From contig JAPPOG010000004.1 in NCBI GenBank assembly GCA_028818225.1, positions 1 through 64,000 on the forward strand: 64,000 bases of DNA, given 5' to 3'. The notes under the pieces are model-generated. The model saw only the letters and a program-made list of their open reading frames with translations, searched no databases and was not told the DNA's origin. Source of the DNA: Gammaproteobacteria bacterium (GTDB lineage: Bacteria > Pseudomonadota > Gammaproteobacteria > Pseudomonadales > Pseudohongiellaceae). Both the position numbers and the translations under genes were made by a program. Each line of letters begins with the position of its first letter. Position 1 is the first letter of the stretch. Below, in pieces: positions 44,263 to 53,928 of this stretch.

Positions 44263-44532
44263 TTATCGACCACCAGTAAGGTCGATTATTGTCCCGGTTG
44301 CGCAAGAAGAAGCGTCCGCCGCCAGCCAGTAGATGCCTGCTGCCACGTCGGCTTTTACGCTGATATATGGGGCGCCCCGGGCTTGTACCTTTTGCTTGCG
44401 ATTGTTAGCAGCTTCTCGGTTGCTGCGATAATTAATACAGATTGAGTAAGCATTTTTAGCAAATAGTCTTGCTCTGGCAGCACCAATTCCCTGACTGCTC
44501 CCCGTTATAACTACGATTGGATTGCTGCTCAT
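44263..44532 (-). pseudogene. Remnant of an SDR oxidoreductase with a large internal deletion
   Basis: The 89-aa frame begins as a classical SDR (VVITGSSQGIGAARARLFAKN, cofactor motif) and reads normally through YISVKADVA, then jumps straight to the C-terminal end (AGIYWLAADASSCATGTIIDLTGGR). About 160 residues, including NNAG and the YxxxK catalytic motif, are missing, and the frame is kept. It cannot be an active SDR; it is a deletion remnant. Confidence 0.85.
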
Positions 44533-44634
44533 GATTCGAACCGTTTCTCGATAGCTACTAAATTCTGAAAGTTGAACTTACTGGCTGCCGCAAAGCTATT
44601 CAAGGCTTTCAGCCCGGGGCCTCTATAGGCTAGC

Positions 44635-45966
44635 ATGGGTTTTTCACTGCTTTATGTACTAACCGGCTTGAGTAATTTAACCAGTCAGTTTGATGAAAGT
44701 GCCCGCACCGCGGTACCCGATGAGGAGGCGGTGTCCGGCTGGTCGGTTGGGGTAGTGCTGTTCAGTATCTGCCTGACTCTTCCCACGCTTTACACCGGCG
44801 CAATAACTTCCCAGAACCTGGGATTTGTTGGAACAGCGCTGGCCATTGGTGTGGCCAGTGTAGTGCTTGCCCTGATGTCAATTCCTGCGGCAATAGTCGG
44901 GGCCCAGACCCGGCTGAGCAGCTACCTGATTTATCAGTTTGTGTTTGGGAAAAAAGGCTCGAATTTTGTAAATGCCTTACTGGGCTTAACGCTGCTTGGT
45001 TGGTTTGCCGTTACTGCTGGATTCTTTGGAGAAACATTACATATTGCTTGCCGAGAATTTTTCGGAGCGTCACCGCCAACCTGGCTACTGACTCTCATAT
45101 CCAGCGCCCTGATTATCATAACAACAATTTTTGGCTTTAAGGCGATCGATCGGTTGGCGCTGTTTGCTGTGCCTCTGCTAATTCTTTTTCTAATCTATGT
45201 CAGCTCTCTTTCCCTCAGTGAGGCAACTTTTTCTTCTATTCTCGAAATTGAAGGAACTGACCCTGGATATTTCACCACAGCGGTATCAACAATCATTGGA
45301 AGTCTAATCGTTGGTGTAGTGCTGATGCCCGATCTTTCTCGATATACCCGCACTGTTAAAGACTGTATTGCCGCGTCGGTATTTGGTAATGGAATTGGCA
45401 ACAGCTTTTCCATGATGATCGGCGTAATCCCGGCCATGGTAACCGGCTTTCTGGATCCCATGGCATACATGATTGCTTTGGGCTTGGTGGCTAGTGCTTT
45501 TATCATTCTTGTCTTCGCCACCTGGACAACCAATAGCGTTAATCTCTACAGCACGACTCTGGCGATTGCAGTGATCAACACCAGAACACCGGAATGGAAG
45601 TTAGCTATAAGTGTTGGGATTTTCGGAACTGTTCTGGCAATGATTGGCATTACTGACTACTTTATTGAGTTCCTGGAATGGCTCGGTGTAATCGTGCCTC
45701 CGGTTGCAGGTGTTTATCTCACGGATTATTTTTATCTTAAGCAAAAGAACTACTCGCTGTCCCTGCAGGAAAATTTGCCCGACTATGATCGGGCTGCACT
45801 GGTGGCCTGGGTTGTTGCTACCATAATTGCTGTCGTTGCTTTCGTTTCGGAAATTTCCGTTACCACCATTCCAAGTCTTGATGCCCTACTAATAACGATC
45901 CCGATTTACCTAATCTGCCGAAAAATCTGGCCCACGCTGCTTACCAGGGAAGAGAAGTCGGACTAA
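44635..45966 (+). CDS. NCS1-family cytosine/purine/hydantoin permease
   Basis: 443-aa inner-membrane permease of the NCS1 family (CodB/PucI/Mhp1 type) with about 12 helices. Family features: an N-terminal ESARTAVPDEEAVSGW segment, LPTLYTGAITSQNLG, GFKAIDRLALFAVPLL, MPDLSRYTRTVKD and ATWTTNSVNLYSTTLA. It runs into the hydantoinase-A gene with a 1-nt stop/start overlap, so the substrate is probably a hydantoin, cyclic imide or nucleobase-like compound. The exact start is uncertain; ATG 44635 is used. Confidence 0.88.
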   Translation: MGFSLLYVLTGLSNLTSQFDESARTAVPDEEAVSGWSVGVVLFSICLTLPTLYTGAITSQNLGFVGTALAIGVASVVLALMSIPAAIVGAQTRLSSYLIYQFVFGKKGSNFVNALLGLTLLGWFAVTAGFFGETLHIACREFFGASPPTWLLTLISSALIIITTIFGFKAIDRLALFAVPLLILFLIYVSSLSLSEATFSSILEIEGTDPGYFTTAVSTIIGSLIVGVVLMPDLSRYTRTVKDCIAASVFGNGIGNSFSMMIGVIPAMVTGFLDPMAYMIALGLVASAFIILVFATWTTNSVNLYSTTLAIAVINTRTPEWKLAISVGIFGTVLAMIGITDYFIEFLEWLGVIVPPVAGVYLTDYFYLKQKNYSLSLQENLPDYDRAALVAWVVATIIAVVAFVSEISVTTIPSLDALLITIPIYLICRKIWPTLLTREEKSD

Positions 45967-47510
45967 TGCGCATAGGGATTGATGTTGGTGGAACTCACAC
46001 CGATGCCGTATTAATGGATGGCTTGTCGATTATTAGTTCCCATAAGGCCTTAACCACCCCTGATGTTCGCCAGGGCATTATTGAAGCGCTCGACACTGTT
46101 ATGTCTGAAGCTCAAGCTGCACCGAATTCAATTAGCGCGGTGATGATTGGTACAACTCATTTCACCAATGCTGTAATAGAGCGACGTGAGCTTTCTGAAA
46201 CTGCGATTATTCGAGCCTGTCTGCCTACCGGTTCCGGTCTACCGCCAATGTGTGACTGGCCGGGAGATATAGCCGCAGCGCTCGGCAATCATGGCTATAT
46301 GATAAGAGGCGGTCATTTATTTAATGGCAAACCCATTGCGGAGCTGGATGAAGTTGAAATTGAGAAAGTCATTGATGACATTGCTGCCAATAACATCAAA
46401 GACATCGCTATCGCAGCCGCCTTTTCACCTGCGAACGCGGCGCATGAAAACCAGATAGCTGAAAAAGTTCGGCAAAAACTACCCCACGCTAATGTTTCTC
46501 TCAGTCATGAGATTGGCCGACTTGGCATCCTGGAACGGGAAAACGCAGCACTGTTAAACGCCTCTCTGGGTGATCTGGCCCAGCGGGTTGTTTCCAATAT
46601 GCGTGCAGCACTTACAGAGCGGCGGATTAACTGCCCGTTCTATGTCAGCCAAAACGACGGGACCTTGATGTCTGCCGATTACATTGCCCGTTACCCGGCA
46701 CTCACATTTTCCAGCGGACCCACAAACAGTTTGCGCGGAGCTGCGATATTGTCAGGCATAGATAACGCCATTGTTGTGGATATTGGGGGCACTAGCTCCG
46801 ATGTAGGTGTGTTAGCGGATGGGTTTCCCCGGGAAAGTAACAGCCATATTGCCGTGGGTGGTGTGCGTACCAATTTTCGTATGCCTGACATACTACCCAT
46901 AGGACTCGGCGGTGGAAGTCTCGTACAAAAAGATGGTGAATCTATAGGCCCCAGATCTGTGGGCCATCGCCTTGTTACCGAGGGGTTGGTATTCGGTGGT
47001 ACTACAATCACTGCGACTGACATTGCCGTTGCCAATGGTTCCTGTGAACTGGGCGATAAGAGCCTGGTATCACATTTAGATGCAGAGTTGGTGGCATTAG
47101 CTACTAAAACTATCCATGCCATGATTGATGATGCCATTGACAAGATGCGTCCCAGTGAAGATCCCGTGCCGATTATTTTGGTTGGTGGTGGAGCGATTCT
47201 TATTTCAAGACAACTGGAAACTGCTTCCGAAATTATTCATCCGCAACATGCTGATGTTGCAAACGCAATTGGAGCTTCCATTGCGCAAGTGGGCGGTGAA
47301 GTAGAACATATCGTGAGCTATTCGAGGATTCCTCGAGATGAAGCCATGGTGTCAGCGACAAAAGAAGCAGAAGAGAAAGCCATAGCTGCTGGCGCTGATG
47401 AAACGAGTTTGCGGGTTCTGGATGTAGAGGAAACTACCATGAGCTATATGGATGATGATGCGGCGCGTATTCGGGTAAAAGTTGTGGGAGATTTAAAGCA
47501 AGCCAAATGA
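45966..47510 (+). CDS. Hydantoinase/oxoprolinase family protein (HyuA-like)
   Basis: 514-aa protein of the N-methylhydantoinase A/5-oxoprolinase family (ATP-dependent ring-opening of a lactam or hydantoin in relatives). RIGIDVGGTHTDAVLMDG is the sugar-kinase-like phosphate loop, VMIGTTHFTNAVIER the next conserved element, VVDIGGTSSDVGVLADGFP the second phosphate loop and ILPIGLGGGSLV follows. It starts at ATG 45966 on the last base of the permease stop and ends with an ATGA overlap to the DUF917 gene. No HyuB subunit is present. Confidence 0.9.
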   Translation: MRIGIDVGGTHTDAVLMDGLSIISSHKALTTPDVRQGIIEALDTVMSEAQAAPNSISAVMIGTTHFTNAVIERRELSETAIIRACLPTGSGLPPMCDWPGDIAAALGNHGYMIRGGHLFNGKPIAELDEVEIEKVIDDIAANNIKDIAIAAAFSPANAAHENQIAEKVRQKLPHANVSLSHEIGRLGILERENAALLNASLGDLAQRVVSNMRAALTERRINCPFYVSQNDGTLMSADYIARYPALTFSSGPTNSLRGAAILSGIDNAIVVDIGGTSSDVGVLADGFPRESNSHIAVGGVRTNFRMPDILPIGLGGGSLVQKDGESIGPRSVGHRLVTEGLVFGGTTITATDIAVANGSCELGDKSLVSHLDAELVALATKTIHAMIDDAIDKMRPSEDPVPIILVGGGAILISRQLETASEIIHPQHADVANAIGASIAQVGGEVEHIVSYSRIPRDEAMVSATKEAEEKAIAAGADETSLRVLDVEETTMSYMDDDAARIRVKVVGDLKQAK

Positions 47511-48598
47511 AGAAAATCGGGGCGGAACATATCAAAGATCTTTGTGCCGGAGCGGCTTTTCTTGCTACTGGCGGTGGGGGCGATCCCTACGTTTCGCAAT
47601 TGCAGGCGGAGCGCCTATTGGAAAAATTTGGGCCAGCTTCTCTTTTGGCTCCTGCCGATGTGCCCGATGATTTCTTTGTTGTCAGTGTGGGTATGGTAGG
47701 CGCGCCTACCGTTACCCTCGAGCAACTCCCAACGGAAGACGAAGCAATCAGTGCTTTGGAAAAATACGAAGAAATTACCGGCAAGAAGGTGGATGCTGTT
47801 ATTCCATTCGAAGTGGGCGGCGGTAATAGCACAATTCCTTTATTTGTTGCAGCGATGAAAGGTATACCCTGTATCGATGGTGATGGCATGGGAAGAGCAT
47901 TACCTGAAGCGCAGATGATGACTTTCCCGATCTATGGCGCTCATCCGACGCCAGCGGTGGTCATGGATTCTTTTGGCAATCATGTATTACTGGAATGTGA
48001 CGATGCCCATTCATTCGAGGTAGAAATCCGTGCCAGGGCGGTGGAGATGGGAGGCATGGTCAGTTCAGCCGAACATGGTATGCCTGGTGATCTGGTAAGG
48101 CTTAGCACCATACCGGGCACCATCAGTTTCGCGACGGCACTCGGCAAGCTGTTACGCAATCATGGTGGCCAGATTGATGTCGTTCAACCACAGTTGTTCA
48201 AACTGTTTAAAGAGAGTGATTATGGCGTTATAAAGCATTTGTTTACCGGCAAAGTGCTGGATAGCCAGCGCAAGATCATCGGAGGTTATGACGTGGGCAC
48301 GGCAACATTGCAGAGCTTCGAAGATCCCAATGAAAAAATGTCACTGTTTATCAAGAACGAATACCTGGTTGCCAAGGTCGGTGACAAAGTAGTCGCCAGT
48401 GTGCCTGATCTAATTTGCATCGTGGAACAGGAAACCTCTCGCTCATTAAATGCTGAGCGTATGTGCTATGGGCAACGGGTTAGTGTCTTTGGTATAGGAT
48501 GCACTCATCACTATCGCACACCCGAAGCATTAAAGGTGACTGAGCCCCGCGCCTTTGGTTTCGATCTGGATTATGTGCCCCTGGAAGAGATTGATTAG
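47507..48598 (+). CDS. DUF917 family protein
   Basis: 363-aa DUF917 protein, a family regularly paired with HyuA-type hydantoinases. FLATGGGGDPYVSQL is the N-terminal signature, followed by VIPFEVGGGNSTIPLFVAA, IDGDGMGRALPE and the late MCYGQRVSVFGIGCTHHYRTPEA. ATGA overlap with the hydantoinase gene indicates coupled translation, and the two proteins probably form one enzyme. Its own end overlaps the convergent SRPBCC gene by 4 nt (TTAG). Confidence 0.9.
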   Translation: MKKIGAEHIKDLCAGAAFLATGGGGDPYVSQLQAERLLEKFGPASLLAPADVPDDFFVVSVGMVGAPTVTLEQLPTEDEAISALEKYEEITGKKVDAVIPFEVGGGNSTIPLFVAAMKGIPCIDGDGMGRALPEAQMMTFPIYGAHPTPAVVMDSFGNHVLLECDDAHSFEVEIRARAVEMGGMVSSAEHGMPGDLVRLSTIPGTISFATALGKLLRNHGGQIDVVQPQLFKLFKESDYGVIKHLFTGKVLDSQRKIIGGYDVGTATLQSFEDPNEKMSLFIKNEYLVAKVGDKVVASVPDLICIVEQETSRSLNAERMCYGQRVSVFGIGCTHHYRTPEALKVTEPRAFGFDLDYVPLEEID

Positions 48599-49050
48599 AC
48601 AGCGTGGTCTGCAACCACATTTATTGAAACTCTGTGTTCGATAAAAGCCTTTGCGGCGATGATGACCTGGTTAAATCCACCAGTTGAATCTATAGCCCGC
48701 GCTACAATGTTGTCCGGGTCGCCGGCGAATCCCGACTCTTCAATCGATAATACAGTGCTGCCATTTGTCTCGGTGCAAGTCCAGCTAACTTGTGTGTAAT
48801 AGCCGTCTGGTCCCTGCCACTCGATGACCAACTTATCAGGAAAGTCCAATTCCTTGACGAGTACGTCGAAAGAAAAAGCGTCCTCTCCGCTACCAAGTTG
48901 GAAGGCGACAGTCTTGCCTACCTCCATGCCGTTATCGCTTCTTGTAAACCAGAACTGACTCATCTTGTCTGCCTCCGTGAATGCAGATAAAACCGTGTCA
49001 GCAGAAGCATGAATCCGAATTGATGCATTTGCCGTGTGATTGTCAGCCAT
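48595..49050 (-). CDS. SRPBCC (AHSA1-like) domain protein
   Basis: 151-aa single START-fold (SRPBCC/AHSA1) domain: ASIRIHASADTVLSAFTEADKMSQFWF at the N terminus, VEWQGP-type IEWQGPDGYYTQVSWTC in the middle, and the terminal helix FNQVIIAAKAFIEHRVSIN. Such proteins bind small hydrophobic ligands, but the ligand here is unknown. Alone on this strand and convergent with the DUF917 gene. Confidence 0.83.
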   Translation of the reverse strand: MADNHTANASIRIHASADTVLSAFTEADKMSQFWFTRSDNGMEVGKTVAFQLGSGEDAFSFDVLVKELDFPDKLVIEWQGPDGYYTQVSWTCTETNGSTVLSIEESGFAGDPDNIVARAIDSTGGFNQVIIAAKAFIEHRVSINVVADHAV

Positions 49051-49220
49051 AATTTCTGTACTCGTCTGATTTATTCTTGCAGATCCTAGCTCTGCGCCTT
49101 GCCACTGTCGACATATGCTGCATAATTCTTTGCGTAATTATCTTTTTGTTAATCTTCAGCCGACGTATAGTCGCTGGTACTATAACTAGCCTCTGAATTC
49201 GAAAACAACGAGAACAATTC

Positions 49221-50645
49221 ATGTATCCGAAGCTATCTTTACTCATTGTTGCATTCATGGTGACAGATGTTGTTTCTGCTCAGGAGCTGGTCGCAGACAG
49301 GCTCACAGTAGCCCGTGCTGCCGACGGGATGTACATTAGCTGGCGCGAACATATTATTGATGACCCCCAATCTGCTGGCTTTGCCTTGAGTGGTAGCGAT
49401 GGTCTGGTCATGGCTGATCTGGATAGGGATGGGTTCGACGATATTGTTTCGGTTCATGAATCCGATGCTGAATACGATTCTGCCCGGCCGGATCCTGATT
49501 TTGTGCCGCCGCCGGCTGGTCATGTGCGAGTCGCGTTTGGTGCGGCGGATCCTGATGAGTGGGTAAATATCACCATCGCCGAAGGCGCCGATTCACCTGC
49601 TCCTGAAGATGCAGTTATCGCTGACATGAACGGCGACGGCTATCCTGATGTGCTCGCCGCCGCTGAGCTGTCTCACCTGATCTACTTACAGAATCCAGGT
49701 GCAAACGCCCGCAGTGAAGAGTGGCCGCGGTTGATATTGCCTCAAACGGAAGGGCGTGGATCTTACATTCGCGTGTTTGCCGGGGATCTGAATGGCGATG
49801 GTATCCCTGAAATTGCGGCGCCAAACAAAGGTGCGCAAAGACCAGGTCCGGCTGATTACGCGCGATCGACTCCAGTGGAATTACATGTGCTTAATGGCGA
49901 CCCCCTGGATGGAGATAGTTGGGAGCGAATAGAGTTAGGCCGGTACAGTATTCCTCAACTATCAGAAACAGTGGATCTTGATGGCGATGGTGATCTGGAT
50001 ATTGTTGTGGGTACCAGAGGAGAAGGGCGCTTGGCCTTTTTTGAAAACCTCGGTGACGGTAACCTGGATTTTGTCGAACATGCTATCGGTATCAATGGCG
50101 CGCGCATGGCGGGATTTAACCTGGAGTACGTCGATCTCAGTGGCGACGGGCGCCTGGATATTGTTGGCAGTGTTGGCACTGGATTAGTCTGGATTGAACA
50201 ACCGGAAAATATCGATGACGCATGGAATGCTTTCCGCATTGGAAACTTTGCGCCAGATAGTATGACCGGGATGGAGGTCGCCGATATCGATGGAGATGGT
50301 GATATGGACTTAATCGGTGGTAGTTATAGCCGCGGTCCGCGCACCGGAGATGGCGACGTGGATATCCATGACGCCCTGGGAAGAATAGGTTGGTTCGAAA
50401 ACCCTGGCGATGCAAAAGAAGCCTGGACACGCCATGACATATCCAGACGCAAGCGTGGTATGTACGACAAGTTTATTGCGCGTGATATGGATAATGATGG
50501 CGATATCGACTTTGTCGGAACCCGCGGTAACAGTTATCCCTATGATGGGGTTTACTGGATCGAGCAAGTAAGGACAGTTCAACCAGTCGCTTCGTTTATA
50601 CAAGCGCGACTTGTCGACAGTGATGAGATGCCGCTACCGAATTAG
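49221..50645 (+). CDS. Exported FG-GAP/VCBS repeat protein
   Basis: 474-aa exported protein, signal peptide KLSLLIVAFMVTDVVSAQ, then a beta-propeller of FG-GAP/VCBS repeats with Ca-binding DxDxDG-type loops: DLDRDGFDDI, DMNGDGYPDV, DLNGDGIPEI, DLDGDGDLDI, DLSGDGRLDI, DIDGDGDMDL and DMDNDGDIDF (seven copies at about 50-80 residue spacing). Probably secreted or cell-surface and Ca-stabilised; its ligand is unknown. Standalone. Confidence 0.88.
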   Translation: MYPKLSLLIVAFMVTDVVSAQELVADRLTVARAADGMYISWREHIIDDPQSAGFALSGSDGLVMADLDRDGFDDIVSVHESDAEYDSARPDPDFVPPPAGHVRVAFGAADPDEWVNITIAEGADSPAPEDAVIADMNGDGYPDVLAAAELSHLIYLQNPGANARSEEWPRLILPQTEGRGSYIRVFAGDLNGDGIPEIAAPNKGAQRPGPADYARSTPVELHVLNGDPLDGDSWERIELGRYSIPQLSETVDLDGDGDLDIVVGTRGEGRLAFFENLGDGNLDFVEHAIGINGARMAGFNLEYVDLSGDGRLDIVGSVGTGLVWIEQPENIDDAWNAFRIGNFAPDSMTGMEVADIDGDGDMDLIGGSYSRGPRTGDGDVDIHDALGRIGWFENPGDAKEAWTRHDISRRKRGMYDKFIARDMDNDGDIDFVGTRGNSYPYDGVYWIEQVRTVQPVASFIQARLVDSDEMPLPN

Positions 50646-50737
50646 CAACTCCGTTGTCGTGCTGTCAAAATCTTTAAAAAGAATAGTGTTTTTAATTTTT
50701 AGTAGCACAACATTATCAAGCATACTGATTAGATCGT

Positions 50738-51397
50738 ATGATTCTTAATAGGAAGTTGGATATAAAAGTGCCGAGTAAAAGAAAAATTCTCTTCTTTGTT
50801 CCCACAATTCTCTATTTGCTATTTTTTCTCTGGTATACAAATCTTTCCGGGCCACTAACCCAGGAAGAAATCGATACTGTGCTCGATCGACTGCAATCCC
50901 AGCAGGCTTCTCCTGCTGAAATTGCGCGTATGCGCCAGTTCATGGAGGAAGACACCGGCAGGCAATTTATCATGGTGAATCTGATCGACATGAATCCCAA
51001 CCCGCCCGAACTGCCTGCCACCGGGCCCGGTGCCAGCAGCGGACAGTTAATGGGGTACTACATGGAATACATGTATCCAGCGCTGCTGCGAAGAGCTTCA
51101 CATCCAGTATTTGCAGGCTTGGCCATCGCGCCAGCGATGGACATTGTAGGTATCGAAGGGGCAGAAAATTGGGATCGCGGGGCGCTGATGCGTTACCGCA
51201 GTCGCCGCGATTTATTGGAGATTGCGGGCAATCCAGTTTTTAATGATCGTCACGACTATAAAGTCGGGGCACTTACAAAAACTATCGCCTATCCAGTGGA
51301 AGTCAATCTCTACTTTTCGGATCCACGTTTCTTGTTGCTGTTAATACTCCTGGTACTCACATTAACGACAGATGCTCTGGTATACCGCCGCTCTTAA
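50738..51397 (+). CDS. Hypothetical membrane protein with two end helices
   Basis: 219-aa protein: an N-terminal helix (ILFFVPTILYLLFFLWYT), a soluble middle (residues about 40-195) and a C-terminal helix (FLLLLILLVLTLTTDALVY). The middle contains FIMVNLIDMNPNPPELP and a YYMEYMYPALLRRASHPVF stretch with a dimeric alpha/beta-barrel (DUF1330-like) flavour, but I cannot name a family. The stop overlaps the convergent gene at 51394 in TTAA. Confidence 0.7.
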   Translation: MILNRKLDIKVPSKRKILFFVPTILYLLFFLWYTNLSGPLTQEEIDTVLDRLQSQQASPAEIARMRQFMEEDTGRQFIMVNLIDMNPNPPELPATGPGASSGQLMGYYMEYMYPALLRRASHPVFAGLAIAPAMDIVGIEGAENWDRGALMRYRSRRDLLEIAGNPVFNDRHDYKVGALTKTIAYPVEVNLYFSDPRFLLLLILLVLTLTTDALVYRRS

Positions 51398-52383
51398 TTT
51401 TCAGCGGCGAGACGCTCCTGTACTCGAGCACCGCGGAGTGAGCCTTCCCAGGAGTAGTTACCTTCGTGGCAGGCATACTCGTACAGCACTCTGCCTGCCT
51501 CCATTCGCGTGAATGGAATCTCTGCAGTAAAGGGCTGTGTATACAAGGCGGGATCGGTCACGGTGTAGCGATACAGAATTTCGCCGGCAGGGGTTAGTGA
51601 CAATCTTTCTTCCACTTCGAAGGATTCGCTAGAAAGAATCGGTGGATAGGAATGTTCGTCGCGAAACTTATTGGTATGAATCACCAGGGTGTCATCTTCC
51701 CAGTGGGCGATGGAGTCTCCCATCCATTTTGGATATGTGAATTCAGGATGGCTGCCATTGATGCGAATGATACGGGCGTCATAGGGGTATTCGCCGAGAA
51801 TCATCAGGTAATCTTCGGTTTGCACGATCTGAGCATAGGGTGAGAGCCCTCGCTGAAACATCATCGACAGCTGCGGTCCCGCGATCAAGCACCTTTCTGC
51901 TGCCCAGCCAAATTCTGGCCCATCCAGATAGCGACCCGATGCCACCAGCATGGTAAAGAAATCATCTCGTTCAGATTCTTCCTTTAATGGAATTCTTCCA
52001 TCAGGTGGATCGATAACGAGCGAGGTGCGGTACTCCCCATTCACCCGTGCGATGCCAATGGGAAACTCATCGAAGTCATCATCTGCCTGGTTGGTTATAC
52101 GGGAACCTACCTCTGGAGGAGCGCGATCAGGATCGAGTGGGGAAACCCGTTCTTCCATTGCTTGTTGTTCCAGTTCCACTAGCTGCAGGGCTTCCTCTGC
52201 GCTGTAGGTTTGCTTGTTGCCCAGATGAACAGGGCGTTGCAGTGGAGTTTGATGCAGATTATTCCAGTAACCCTGGAAATCCGGGAAGCCGTGTTCTGTG
52301 CGGCGAATATCCTGACCAGAAACCACCGAAGTGACTGTCAGTAAATAAGCCAATAGCAAAATTGCAGGCATGGAAAAACGCAT
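51394..52383 (-). CDS. Exported hypothetical protein
   Basis: About 329 aa with start ATG 52383 (MRFSMPAILLLAYLLTVTSVVSGQ signal). The mature part begins RRTEHGFPDFQGYWNN, a segment common to a group of exported proteins from marine gammaproteobacteria that I cannot assign a function to. Another visible block is MGDSIAHWEDDTLVIHTNKF. No catalytic motif found. The frame upstream of 52383 would delay the signal peptide. Confidence 0.7.
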   Translation of the reverse strand: MRFSMPAILLLAYLLTVTSVVSGQDIRRTEHGFPDFQGYWNNLHQTPLQRPVHLGNKQTYSAEEALQLVELEQQAMEERVSPLDPDRAPPEVGSRITNQADDDFDEFPIGIARVNGEYRTSLVIDPPDGRIPLKEESERDDFFTMLVASGRYLDGPEFGWAAERCLIAGPQLSMMFQRGLSPYAQIVQTEDYLMILGEYPYDARIIRINGSHPEFTYPKWMGDSIAHWEDDTLVIHTNKFRDEHSYPPILSSESFEVEERLSLTPAGEILYRYTVTDPALYTQPFTAEIPFTRMEAGRVLYEYACHEGNYSWEGSLRGARVQERLAAEN

Positions 52384-52500
52384 AGTTAACTTGCTGTACG
52401 AATGCTTTTCACTGAGCAGGCTAATTCCCATAATTCGTCGATCAGTTGCTTGCCAGCTCATTTTGTTAAGCCTGTTAGTAACTGGCCATCCAGTTTCGTT

Positions 52501-52920
52501 CTACATCCAGCCCAGTTCTGTCATAGCCCACGGAGCATTCCAGATCTTGGTCATATGGGAGACTTTACCTTCATCGTTTACTTGAATGACGTAGACATAA
52601 TGGGAATGGGTTTCCTGATTAGTGGGTGGCACTGGACCGCCCTCGCCGGTGTGCTTGCCATGGTAGGTGGCAAAAAATAACGCCGTGTTGCTTGATTCAT
52701 CAAAACTTGACGCATGCAGTTCGTAAGAGCCTTCCGGTGAAGTCACCGTGCCGAAGCCATGCATCCAGTCACAGTAACCCTGCAGAGTGCTAATCTCTGC
52801 TATAGGTTCGCTTTGAGCGGTAAATGTGGCCCCATCCTGTACATATGCCTTACAGCCTTCCCACCCCAGCGGTGCTTCGCATGCCTCAAAAAATTTAGTT
52901 GCTACTTCAAATGCACTCAT
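52501..52920 (-). CDS. SnoaL-like / NTF2-like protein
   Basis: 139-aa small protein with the cone-shaped NTF2-like fold pattern: an N-terminal helix (SAFEVATKFFEACEA), ALFFATYHGKHTGEGG in the middle and the terminal VYVIQVNDEGKVSHMTKIWN. The fold hosts isomerases, cyclases and ligand-binding proteins; no catalytic pair could be assigned. Lies leftward downstream of a lipoprotein gene. Confidence 0.8.
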   Translation of the reverse strand: MSAFEVATKFFEACEAPLGWEGCKAYVQDGATFTAQSEPIAEISTLQGYCDWMHGFGTVTSPEGSYELHASSFDESSNTALFFATYHGKHTGEGGPVPPTNQETHSHYVYVIQVNDEGKVSHMTKIWNAPWAMTELGWM

Positions 52921-52976
52921 GCTTATTCCTCTTCATTCGGTTGATTATTAGAGCTTATTGTTAAGTTACTGAATTC

Positions 52977-53537
52977 TTATTGTGCAGAGAAGTCGTCGCT
53001 TGCTGCAAACTCAGCATAACCTGATGCCATGGCACGAGCGCAATCTCCGGGCGTGGGTCCTCCATTAAAAAACCCTTCACAAGGAGTCGCGATCAATTCG
53101 GCCCGATTTTCTCTTACCCAGTCGCGGGCGATGAAGTAGATGTCGGGATCGTCCGAGCTGGTCTCTATGGCGGCAATTTCACTGTTATTAAAAGTAATCG
53201 TAAAAGTATCCGTAACTTTGAAATCGATTCCCAAAGCCAATATGGGGTCGTCTTCCACAGTGATTGAGCACTCTACAGTATCAGCGGCGGTAAAAACACA
53301 TGGCCTGCGATCCAATACCTTGTAGTTGCCGCCTTCGGCCCAGCCCTGGTAATAAATGATGACAGGAAAAGATTCAGGGGCATTAGCCAGAAATGGTTCC
53401 AATTGGTATTGGTCGAAAGCATAGAAGGCATCAATAAATGCTTCGGAGGTGGCAAGCCTTGTATCGCTGCAAGCGTTTAATAAAAGAAGTAGCGCTACAG
53501 CTCCTGATATACCCCAATTCATTATCTTTTTTCCCAT
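52977..53537 (-). CDS. Putative lipoprotein, unknown
   Basis: 186-aa protein with a type II signal: hydrophobic core AVALLLLLNAC, lipobox LNAC, so it should be lipidated and lie in the periplasm. The rest shows paired cysteines (RRPCVFTAADTVECSIT and ATPCEGFFNGGPTPGDC) and a beta-rich middle. Similar in plan to SnoaL-fold lipoproteins but not assigned. Upstream of the NTF2-like gene. Confidence 0.7.
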   Translation of the reverse strand: MGKKIMNWGISGAVALLLLLNACSDTRLATSEAFIDAFYAFDQYQLEPFLANAPESFPVIIYYQGWAEGGNYKVLDRRPCVFTAADTVECSITVEDDPILALGIDFKVTDTFTITFNNSEIAAIETSSDDPDIYFIARDWVRENRAELIATPCEGFFNGGPTPGDCARAMASGYAEFAASDDFSAQ

Positions 53538-53928
53538 TGCAGTTTATCTAATCAGAGAAAAATCACGCATATAGAGTAAATTAGCTTGCGCTTTTTCACT
53601 TTAACGCTGCTTATTGACTTGCTCAAAATACTCTCCATTTTCTTGATTGCTGCATTTAAGTAATCGGAACAATACGTTTCTTGCTCTTTCAAGGCATGTC
53701 GATCAGCGTTGCAGAAGATCTCTAATTCCTGTCCTTTTACGTGCTGCACTAATGCAGTTTCTTAACTCAGTATACGCAAATATTCGTGGAGCTATGTAAT
53801 AACTGATCTATGGTAACCAGATTTTTGCCCCACTGGTCAAGAAACAAGGATTTTTTCTTTCACAAAAGCTTTGATATAGTCACGAGCTTGCACCGGTTTT
53901 ACGTTCCGGTTGGCAACGAGGACATTAC
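53538..53928. other. 391-nt intergenic stretch with one doubtful small frame
   Basis: Contains a 65-aa minus-strand frame (53552-53749, GTG start, basic and helical tail) with no clear ribosome site and no recognisable homology. I do not call it a gene. The right end should hold the trhO promoter. Confidence 0.5.

Noticed and set aside
53552-53749. 65-aa minus-strand frame
   Set aside because: GTG start without a clear ribosome site and no recognisable domain; left as part of the intergenic region.
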